From contig CAZDIJ010000100.1 in assembly GCA_964505475.1 (NCBI GenBank), positions 1 through 8,004 on the forward strand: a stretch of 8,004 nt of DNA, given 5' to 3'. The position numbers and the translations under genes are program-made. Shown piece after piece: positions 1 to 4,612 of the stretch (its first letter is position 1; each line of letters opens with the position of its first letter). Source of the DNA: JAGXQV01 sp964505475 (GTDB taxonomy: Bacteria; Pseudomonadota; Gammaproteobacteria; Burkholderiales; Sulfuricellaceae). The notes under the pieces were generated by a model. It was given only the letters and a program-made list of their open reading frames with translations. It made no database searches and was not told the origin of the DNA.

Positions 1-35
1 GCTTCAATATTGGTTTTACAGCGTGCGTGACTCAA

Positions 36-88
36 TTTAACCGGACACTACTGATACGGAATCAACATTAAGCATAGATCCGGTTAAA
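36..88. repeat. 10-bp perfect inverted repeat at left edge
   Basis: TTTAACCGGA (36-45) and TCCGGTTAAA (79-88) are perfect reverse complements separated by 33 bp. They lie in the AT-rich leader of the two-TM gene. They could be an operator-like palindrome, two facing ends of insertion sequences, or a small excision scar; no transposase is visible to decide this. A weak promoter-like pair, TCAACA (62-67) and TAAATA (85-90) with 17-bp spacing, overlaps the right arm and could serve the downstream gene. The frame covering positions 3-71 is open up to a TAA and might be the tail of a gene that begins outside the window, but nothing in it is recognisable. Confidence 0.45.
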
Positions 89-146
89 TATAGCCCACAT
101 TTCATAAGAAATGCCCCCGTTGCTTGACATTTCACAAGGAGCGCAC

Positions 147-479
147 ATGGAAAGAAACCCCGAAGTAAAGATAGATGGCTGGGTTTACCTTACAATTTTT
201 TGTATATCTCTGTTGTTTTTGGTCATAAGCGCACACTACCATTCAGAATGGCCCGTTTTATCGCCATTTTTTAAGGAATTAGGGGTTGCTGGTGTAATTG
301 CACTAATCCTAGTATTTACAATCGAGAAATTCACCCGACAACGCCACGAGAAAGCCGCGAACACACTGGTTGAGAAAATCAACAACAATTTATTCCATGC
401 AATTTACAAACGATATATACCTGAAGAAGTGTTTTCTGAAGTAGAAAAATCCCTATTAAAAAATAGGGATTTTTCGTAG
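147..479 (+). CDS. Unrecognised two-TM membrane protein, N-terminal part (frame breaks at hairpin)
   Basis: I do not recognise the family. The start at ATG 147 is preferred over ATG 111 because AAGGAG (136-141) lies 5 bases ahead of it, whereas 111 has no Shine-Dalgarno. The product is 110 residues to the TAG at 477-479. Two hydrophobic helices are visible, at about residues 11-30 and 46-60. The second is followed by a positively charged stretch (KFTRQRHEK), so both ends are inferred to be cytoplasmic. Residues 66-105 look helical and amphipathic. The stop is probably not the natural end: the next frame is open immediately afterwards for over 200 codons without its own early start (see 460-1089). 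The base composition is much more AT-rich than the genes after 2100, which suggests horizontal acquisition. With the frames joined, the protein would be about 313 residues: two helices plus a cytoplasmic domain. Confidence 0.6.
   Translation: MERNPEVKIDGWVYLTIFCISLLFLVISAHYHSEWPVLSPFFKELGVAGVIALILVFTIEKFTRQRHEKAANTLVEKINNNLFHAIYKRYIPEEVFSEVEKSLLKNRDFS
445..474. terminator. Perfect 13-bp hairpin with A and T runs, at the frame break
   Basis: AAAAATCCCTATT (445-457) pairs perfectly with AATAGGGATTTTT (462-474) around an AAAA loop (458-461). The A5 and T5 flanks give it the shape of a small bidirectional intrinsic terminator, though the stem has only three G-C pairs. It lies inside coding sequence, and the reading-frame change of the surrounding gene must occur between 460 and 479, within its 3' arm. 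It may therefore be a terminator, a slippage or frameshift stimulator, or the structure that provoked a homopolymer indel (A6 at 458-463, T5 at 470-474). Confidence 0.5.
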
Positions 480-1089
480 GGGACATGAAGTTAACTACAC
501 CATAGAATCACTTTCCGCGAAGAATATCAATAGATTAGAATGCGATAAGCATGTAAGATGTTTAGCCCAAACGCGCTATTCACTTCATAACATTTCCGAT
601 TCGCCTCTTACTCACAATATTGTCCTTGCTCTAGAAAAGCCGATTGATGATGAATGGAAAAAATATTGCAAAGTAAATCACGTCTCAATTAATGGAGTTC
701 CATTAGATGATGGGGTTATCTCGTCACACTTTAAAGAAACCGATAATCAATTAATATTTACATATCCAGTTAAAATTGATACCGGCGGTAAAATTAATGT
801 GAGCACAGAGGCCACCCTTATCAAACAAAAATTAGACCAAGAAATCTGGGCATCCAGGATACCATCCGATGGCATCAAACTTACCGTAAGCATTCCAAGT
901 AAGGATTTAGTAGTGTACGCAAACGCTCTTCATTCCGAACCATTGCTGCCGATAATTAACAATGACGCCACAAAAAGTTGGGAATTAAACCATGGTATAT
1001 TTCCGTTCCAATCCGTGGTGTTTTGGTGGTGTGGCAAAGAACCATTAATCTGCCCAAAGGAAACTGCCACACCCCAATTAGCAGGGTAG
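460..1089 (+). pseudogene. C-terminal domain of the two-TM protein, +1 frame relative to the N-terminal part
   Basis: This frame has no stop from 460 to the TAG at 1087-1089, about 209 codons, which is unlikely by chance in AT-rich DNA. It contains no ATG, GTG or TTG before GTG 799, so it lacks a start of its own and is best read as the continuation of the gene beginning at 147. Removing one T from the T5 run at 470-474 gives a smooth junction, ...KNRDF then RRGHEVNYTIE... . The domain is soluble, mixed in composition and probably rich in beta strands, ending in a hydrophobic, Trp-rich segment (FQSVVFWWCG) followed by PLICPKE near the C-terminus. I recognise no catalytic motif. Possible states are a disabled gene, a programmed or slippage-dependent fusion, or a sequencing indel. 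An internal start at GTG 799 giving 96 residues is possible but has no good ribosome-binding site. Confidence 0.6.
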
Positions 1090-1090
1090 G

Positions 1091-1119
1091 TTGACGCCTT
1101 ATTAATATTGAACTATATT
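1091..1119 (+). promoter_or_regulatory. Near-consensus sigma-70 promoter
   Basis: TTGACG (1091-1096) and TATATT (1114-1119) are separated by exactly 17 bp of AT-rich sequence, one base after the stop of the preceding gene. The start site would fall near 1126. A G-rich Shine-Dalgarno (GGGGGA, 1136-1141) and ATG 1147 follow, so the promoter appears dedicated to the short unit ending at the terminator at 1237-1269. Confidence 0.65.
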
Positions 1120-1146
1120 TTGTTTAAATTTTACACGGGGGAATTC

Positions 1147-1236
1147 ATGAAAAATCTTAACATTGGAACAGGCTCGGGAGATTGAGTGCTGGAAAATCAT
1201 CCAAAAAAGAATCCGGCGATAACCACTGGATGCTCC
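1147..1236 (+). pseudogene. Probable internal-deletion relic of a methyl-accepting chemotaxis protein gene (12-codon ORF remaining)
   Basis: ATG 1147 follows GGGGGA (1136-1141) and encodes MKNLNIGTGSGD before TGA (1183-1185). MKNLNIGT followed by RLG is a familiar beginning of betaproteobacterial methyl-accepting chemotaxis proteins. If one A is restored after 1170, the frame continues T-R-L-G and then reads RLSAGKSSKKESGDNHW (about 1179-1229), a lysine- and serine-rich, acidic, Trp-ending tail of the kind seen at chemoreceptor C-termini. I infer that the whole middle of the gene has been lost, leaving promoter, start, tail and terminator, with a further one-base shift. The family match rests on memory of the motif over 8-11 residues, so it is tentative. 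The unit could alternatively be a real small peptide gene or a small RNA of about 145 nt. Confidence 0.4.
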
Positions 1237-1269
1237 AAAGCCCTAGTTTACTAGGGCTTTTTCTTTTTT
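1237..1269 (+). terminator. Strong intrinsic terminator
   Basis: AAAGCCCTAG (1237-1246) pairs perfectly with CTAGGGCTTT (1251-1260) around a TTTA loop, followed by a T-rich tail to 1269. The 10-bp stem plus U tract is a typical rho-independent terminator and ends the unit that starts at the 1091-1119 promoter. It also marks the right edge of the AT-rich islet. Confidence 0.85.
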
Positions 1270-1340
1270 GGGCTAGGAATACTCAACCTTTACCGCAGAT
1301 AAGATGCAATACCAAACAGGTATGCGCCGCATGGTTTTGT

Positions 1341-1626
1341 GCGCTGCGCGCCGATGTTTGGATAGCCGGGGGCAGCCCGGCGGCTGGTTACCTTTCTTGT
1401 CTCGCCAAGAAAGGTAACCGCACCCGCAAGGAGTGTCCTCGCCGGACGCTCAGTGCTGCGCACTGGTCGCGGCGAGAAAAGAAGGCGAACCCGTTCCACC
1501 GCCCCCTTTGGGGGTACCCTGCGTTGCTCGCCAAGCCGGGCGGCTGCGCAACTCGCGCTACGCGCTCAGACAGTGCTCGCCGACATCCCCCGGCTTGGCT
1601 GCGCTACTCGGCGGCGGAAAAGGGGA
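1341..1626 (+). repeat. Structured GC-rich repeat, copy 1 (plus orientation)
   Basis: This is non-coding. Parts in order are: GCGCTGCGCGC (1341-1351); a 23-bp GC box (1365-1387) identical in copy 2; a 14-bp perfect hairpin (1386-1399 with 1406-1419); an extra stem in this copy only (CTCGCC 1438-1443 with GGCGAG 1471-1476, enclosing CAGTGC 1451-1456 with GCACTG 1460-1465); a closing stem P1 (1494-1501 with 1612-1619, one mismatch); small hairpin CCCCC-TTT-GGGGG (1502-1514); and an 11-bp perfect stem P3 (1530-1540 with 1589-1599). P3 encloses two conserved boxes (1537-1556 and 1564-1584) around a tiny hairpin (1555-1558 with 1562-1565). The conserved boxes are identical to those of copy 2 while the stems differ but still pair. 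Short ORFs across it are translations of the repeat and should not be annotated as genes. Confidence 0.75.
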
Positions 1627-1645
1627 GGTACTGCTGGTAAACCAT

Positions 1646-1707
1646 CCTCACCCTGGCCCTCCCCTCTTGTGCCCAGGCCGCTAGGCCGTCGGGTATGAAG
1701 GGGAGGG
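1646..1707 (+). repeat. REP-like palindrome 1
   Basis: Head motif CCTCACCCTGGCCCTCCCC (1646-1664), with stem CCCTCCCC (1657-1664) pairing with GGGGAGGG (1700-1707). An inner AGGCC/GGCCT-type hairpin (around 1675-1687) fills the loop. It has the same design as the elements at 1749, 4020 and 4094. Such intergenic palindromes are often mobilised by RAYT-type enzymes; none is encoded here. Confidence 0.65.
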
Positions 1708-1748
1708 AATACCGGAGTTGAGAAGAAAGTGTGGGTAGATCAATTGAC

Positions 1749-1785
1749 GCCCTCACCCTAGCCCTCTCCCGCCTGCGGGAGAGGG
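1749..1785 (+). repeat. REP-like palindrome 2
   Basis: Head motif CCTCACCCTAGCCCTCTCC, in which CCCTCTCCCGC (1762-1772) pairs perfectly with GCGGGAGAGGG (1775-1785) across a 2-nt centre. It is nearly identical, in opposite orientation, to the element at 4020-4066. Around 1708-1748 nothing further is recognisable. Confidence 0.75.
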
Positions 1786-1819
1786 GATGATGTTGCGGTG
1801 GCGGAATCTTGGACAGATG

Positions 1820-2063
1820 CCCCCTTCTGCACCGCCTCGGATGGGCGGAAAAATCGGGGGTAGTCGGCGAGCACTGTCTGAGCATGAGACCAACGGCCTC
1901 ATGCGAGTTGCGCAGCCGCCCGATTTTTCCGGTCAGCCGAGGGAAGCCCGAAGGGCCGGTGCAGGGGGTGCCCTTTTCTTTGGCTTCTTTCTTTTGGGCA
2001 AGCAAAAGAAAGAATGCCAGCCGCCGGGCTGCCCCCGGCACCTAAACATCCCGCGCGCAGCGC
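1820..2063 (-). repeat. Structured GC-rich repeat, copy 2 (minus orientation)
   Basis: This is the reverse-oriented partner of the repeat at 1341-1626. Reading the minus strand, parts are: GCGCTGCGCGC (2063-2053); the 23-bp GC box (2039-2017); a 12-bp perfect hairpin (1985-1996 with 2003-2014); closing stem P1 (1957-1968 with 1820-1834, two helices of 7 and 5 bp around a 3-nt bulge); a small GCCC/GGGC hairpin with a UUCG loop (1956-1946); P2 (1937-1942 with 1835-1840); P3, 13 bp perfect (1919-1931 with 1846-1858); conserved box (1922-1903); P4 hairpin (1895-1904 with 1882-1891); and conserved box (1883-1863). The order of stems is the same as in copy 1 but stem sequences differ. The P4 pairing includes a G-U on the minus strand that would be A-C on the plus strand. 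Confidence 0.75.
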
Positions 2064-2091
2064 GTCAAAACTCCTCCCCCATACATATCAA

Positions 2092-2120
2092 TTGCCGTTT
2101 AACGCGATGCGTTATATTAT
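2092..2120 (+). promoter_or_regulatory. Candidate higBA promoter with palindromic operator
   Basis: TTGCCG (2092-2097) and TATTAT (2115-2120) are 17 bp apart. Between them lies TAACGC-GAT-GCGTTA (2100-2114), a perfect inverted repeat with a 3-bp centre, just upstream of the higB ATG at 2127. An operator overlapping the promoter fits the usual autorepression of these operons by the HigA antitoxin or the HigBA complex. The -10 assignment is uncertain because TATATT (2113-2118) overlaps it, and the leader would be very short. Confidence 0.5.
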
Positions 2121-2126
2121 TCAATC

Positions 2127-2405
2127 ATGATCCAGTCGTTCAAATGCGCCGCCACGCAAGCCCTGTTCGCCGGGGAATCCGTGCCGCGCTTCGTGAATTT
2201 CAGGACGGTGGCCGAGCGCAAGTTGCAGATGTTGCATCGGTCCGTGCGGATCGAGGATTTGCGCGTGCCGCCGCAAAACCGGCTGGAAAAATTGCTGGGC
2301 GATCGGAAAGGAACGTGGAGCATCCGCATCAACGAGCAGTGGCGAGTGTGCTTCCGTTTCGAGGACGGCAACGCCTTCGATGTCGAGATCGTCGATTACC
2401 ACTGA
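2127..2405 (+). CDS. higB: HigB-type toxin (RelE/ParE superfamily mRNA interferase)
   Basis: Ninety-two residues, the usual size for HigB. The family cleaves ribosome-bound mRNA and is neutralised by the downstream antitoxin. Visible family motifs are the N-terminal MIQSF, the central LRVPPQNRLEKLLGDR (45-60), the strand SIRINEQWRVCFRF (65-78) containing the basic and aromatic residues expected of the RNase surface, and the C-terminal DVEIVDYH (85-92). The start at 2127 matches family N-termini. Toxin-first order, with the antitoxin 12 bases after the stop, is diagnostic of the HigBA group. The gene is intact. It sits immediately beyond the structured repeats, a typical accessory location. 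Confidence 0.92.
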   Translation: MIQSFKCAATQALFAGESVPRFVNFRTVAERKLQMLHRSVRIEDLRVPPQNRLEKLLGDRKGTWSIRINEQWRVCFRFEDGNAFDVEIVDYH

Positions 2406-2417
2406 ATGGAGGGCATG

Positions 2418-2726
2418 ATGGCTATAGTCAACGGAATGCGCCCGATTCACCCGGGCGAGATATTGCGGGAGGAGTTCATGCTCCCGCTGGGGCTTTCCGC
2501 CAATGCGCTGGCAATCGCCTTGCGCGTGCCCGCCCCGCGCATCAACGATATCGTCCGTGAGCGCCGGGCGATCAGCGCCGATACGGCGCTGCGTTTGGCG
2601 CGTTATTTCGGCATCAGCGCGGAATTCTGGCTGGGCTTGCAGTCGGACTTCGACATGAAAATCGCCCAGGCCGAGGCCGGGGCGCGCATCGAGCAGGACA
2701 TCGCGCCCCTGGCGCGGGCGGCTTGA
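2418..2726 (+). CDS. higA: HigA-type antitoxin, XRE-family HTH protein
   Basis: The start at ATG 2418 is preferred because GGAGGG (2408-2413) lies 4 bases upstream; ATG 2406 directly abuts the higB stop and contains the Shine-Dalgarno itself. The resulting protein is 102 residues. The motif GMRPIHPGEILREEF (6-20) is the HigA N-terminal signature. A helix-turn-helix spans about 22-65, with turn and recognition helix in SANALAIALRVPAPRINDIV, followed by the conserved ISADTALRLARYFG and AEFWLGLQ. It should bind and silence HigB and repress the shared promoter through the palindrome at 2100-2114. The coupled spacing to higB supports cotranslation. Residues after about 80 vary within the family. 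Confidence 0.92.
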   Translation: MAIVNGMRPIHPGEILREEFMLPLGLSANALAIALRVPAPRINDIVRERRAISADTALRLARYFGISAEFWLGLQSDFDMKIAQAEAGARIEQDIAPLARAA

Positions 2727-2768
2727 CGGCAAAACCGCGCCACAGAAATCACTCCCGCAGAATTATCA

Positions 2769-4013
2769 ATGACGTTTTCAAATAACCCCCTCCCCGTCGC
2801 CATCATCGGTGGCGGCCCCGCCGGCCTGATGGCCGCCGAGGTGTTGAGCGCGGGCGGGATAAAGGTAGAACTGTTCGACGCCATGCCCTCCGTGGGGCGC
2901 AAATTCCTGCTGGCCGGCAAAGGCGGGCTGAACCTGACGCATGCCGAGCCGTTCGAGCAATTCCTCTCGCGCTATGGCGCTCGCCGCGCAGAGTTCGCGC
3001 CGTTGCTTGCCGGTTTCGGGCCGGACGCCTTGCGCCACTGGGCGGCCAGCCTCGGTGTAGAGACTTTCGTCGGCAGTTCCGGGCGTGTCTTTCCCGTCGA
3101 GAAGAAGGCGGCGCCGTTGCTGCGCGCCTGGCTGCACCGGTTGCGCCAGGCCGGGGTGAAATTCCATGTGCGCCACCGCTGGCTGGGCTGGGACGACAGC
3201 GGTGCGGTGCGCTTCGCTACGCCGCACGGGGAACAGCACATCAATGTGGCTGCCGTGGTGCTGGCGCTGGGCGGCGGCAGTTGGGCCAAGCTCGGTTCGG
3301 ACGGCGCCTGGGTGCCGCCGCTGCAACAGCGCGGGGTGGAGGTCGCCCGGCTGCGCCCGGCCAACTGCGGCTTCGACGTGGGCTGGAGCGAGCACTTCCG
3401 CGCGCGCTTCGCCGGGCATCCGGTGAAACCTGTCGTTGCGTCCTTCACCGACGCCTCGGGCGGCGGAACCCGCAGGCAAGGCGAATTCGTGGTGACCGGG
3501 AACGGCGTCGAGGGTGGCCTGATCTATGCCCTCTCCGCCGGGCTGCGCGACGAGATCGAGGCGAACGGCTCGGCCACTTTGCACCTCGACCTAGCGCCCG
3601 GCTGGGAGTTGCCGCGCCTGATCGGCGAACTGGCGCGTCCGCGCGGCTCGCGCTCGCTGTCCAGCCATTTGCAGAGCCGGGTGGGGATCAAGGGGGTGAA
3701 GGCGGGGCTGCTGCGCGAATTGCTGTCCGCCGGGGAGTTTGCCGACCCGGCGCGCCTGGCGGCGGGCATCAAGGCGCTGCCGCTGAAACTCGCCGCGCCG
3801 CGCCCGCTCGACGAGGCGATCAGCAGCGCGGGCGGGGTCGCCTTCGAGGCGCTCGACGCGCATCTGATGGCGCGCGCCCTGCCTGGCGTGTTCTGCGCCG
3901 GCGAGATGCTGGATTGGGAAGCGCCGACCGGGGGCTATTTGCTGACTGCTTGCTTCGCCAGCGGGCGGGCGGCGGGTTTAGGCGTGCTGGAGTGGCTGAA
4001 AAACAATAAGTGA
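2769..4013 (+). CDS. TIGR03862-type (PP_4765) flavoprotein, HI0933/BaiN family
   Basis: 414 residues, predicted cytoplasmic FAD enzyme of unknown substrate. An N-terminal Rossmann dinucleotide motif, VAIIGGGPAGLMAAEVL (10-26), is followed by the acidic residue at the end of strand 2 (LFD, 35-37) and the family motif GRKFLLAGKGGLNLTH (43-58). The second FAD signature is near the C-terminus, GVFCAGEMLDWEAPTGGYLL at about 373-392, then ACFASGRAAG. These mark the HI0933-like family. The APTGGYLL ending and length fit the PP_4765 subgroup better than BaiN proper. Relatives are called NAD(P)/FAD-dependent oxidoreductases; no reaction can be assigned from the sequence. It starts 42 bp after higA and has only a poor Shine-Dalgarno, so whether it belongs to the higBA transcript is unclear. 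It is intact and has the GC-rich codon use of the host. Confidence 0.88.
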   Translation: MTFSNNPLPVAIIGGGPAGLMAAEVLSAGGIKVELFDAMPSVGRKFLLAGKGGLNLTHAEPFEQFLSRYGARRAEFAPLLAGFGPDALRHWAASLGVETFVGSSGRVFPVEKKAAPLLRAWLHRLRQAGVKFHVRHRWLGWDDSGAVRFATPHGEQHINVAAVVLALGGGSWAKLGSDGAWVPPLQQRGVEVARLRPANCGFDVGWSEHFRARFAGHPVKPVVASFTDASGGGTRRQGEFVVTGNGVEGGLIYALSAGLRDEIEANGSATLHLDLAPGWELPRLIGELARPRGSRSLSSHLQSRVGIKGVKAGLLRELLSAGEFADPARLAAGIKALPLKLAAPRPLDEAISSAGGVAFEALDAHLMARALPGVFCAGEMLDWEAPTGGYLLTACFASGRAAGLGVLEWLKNNK

Positions 4014-4019
4014 GCGCAA

Positions 4020-4066
4020 CGCCCTGCTCCCTCTCCCGCAAGCGGGAGAGGGCTGGGGTGAGGGCG
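4020..4066 (-). repeat. REP-like palindrome 3 (inverse of palindrome 2)
   Basis: CCCTCTCCCGC (4029-4039) pairs perfectly with GCGGGAGAGGG (4042-4052) across AA. An outer CGCCCT (4020-4025) pairs with AGGGCG (4061-4066). On the minus strand the head motif reads CCTCACCCCAGCCCTCTCC, as in the elements at 1646 and 1749. It begins 6 bp after the flavoprotein stop and could act as a transcription or exonuclease barrier between the convergent genes. Confidence 0.75.
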
Positions 4067-4093
4067 TATCAGGCATCGCCACATTCTCCGACT

Positions 4094-4150
4094 CCCTCAT
4101 CCCCGGCCCTTCTCCTTTATGCCCTTCAGGGTGCGCCTGCGGGAGAAGGG
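4094..4150 (+). repeat. REP-like palindrome 4
   Basis: Head motif CCTCATCCCCGGCCCTTCTCC, starting at 4095 (sequence divergent from the other three), with stem CCCTTCTCC (4107-4115) pairing with GGAGAAGGG (4142-4150). A small inner hairpin CCCT-TC-AGGG (4122-4131) sits in the loop. With palindrome 3 it forms an inverted pair filling the 143-bp gap between the two convergent stop codons. Confidence 0.65.
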
Positions 4151-4156
4151 AGTTAG

Positions 4157-4606
4157 TCACCCGCCGTGCTTCGCCAAGAACCTATCCAGCTGGTTGGCGA
4201 ACGCCATCCGGTCGGCCTGGCCGAAGGCGGGCGGGCCGCCGGTGGCCAGGCCGCCGCCGCGCAGTTCTTCCATGAAGTTGCGCATGCCCAGACGCTCGCG
4301 GATGTTTTCGGGGCTGTACATTTCGCCCCTGGGGTTGAGCGCATGGGCGCCGCGTTCGATGACGAAGGCGGCCAGGGGGATGTCGGCGGTGACTACCAAA
4401 TCGCCGGGGACGACCTGTTCGACGATGTGGGCGTCGGCGACATCGAAGCCCGCCGGCACCTGGATGGCGCGGATGTAGCGCGAGGGCGGGGTGCGCAGCA
4501 TCTGGTTGGCGACCAGGATGGTGGATATCCGCCGCCGTTCCGCCGCCCGGAACAGGATGTCCTTGATGACGGCGGGACAGGCGTCGGCGTCGACCCAGAT
4601 TTGCAC
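4157..4606 (-). CDS. yaiI: YaiI/YqxD family protein (DUF188, UPF0178)
   Basis: 149 residues, the family's usual length of about 150. The signature MQIWVDADACPAVIKDI at the N-terminus contains the acidic residues of the PIN-like fold. Other conserved segments are VANQM (33-37), DVADAHIVEQVVPGDLVVTADIPLA (55-79) and the polar tail with NIRERLGMRNFMEELR. A nuclease-like role has been proposed from the fold, but the function is unproven. The start is GTG (4604-4606 on the complementary strand), only 6 bp after the argH stop, with a G-rich Shine-Dalgarno lying inside the argH end, so the gene is almost certainly cotranscribed and translationally coupled with argH. The C-terminus faces the REP-like pair. 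Confidence 0.9.
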   Translation of the reverse strand: MQIWVDADACPAVIKDILFRAAERRRISTILVANQMLRTPPSRYIRAIQVPAGFDVADAHIVEQVVPGDLVVTADIPLAAFVIERGAHALNPRGEMYSPENIRERLGMRNFMEELRGGGLATGGPPAFGQADRMAFANQLDRFLAKHGG

Positions 4607-4612
4607 CGTCTG

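Noticed and set aside
124..129. TTGACA as a -35 box
   Set aside because: It lies only 18 bp ahead of the chosen start codon at 147 and overlaps the leader, leaving no room for a -10 and transcription start for that gene.
1341..2063. CRISPR array
   Set aside because: There are only two copies, in inverse orientation and without regular short spacers; the structure is a pair of folded repeats.
1182..2560. Several overlapping ORFs of 70-257 residues on both strands across the repeat block
   Set aside because: They cross hairpins and repeats, have no ribosome-binding sites, and their sequences simply translate the palindromes (Arg/Ala/Ser/Pro-rich). The longest also runs through higB in another frame.
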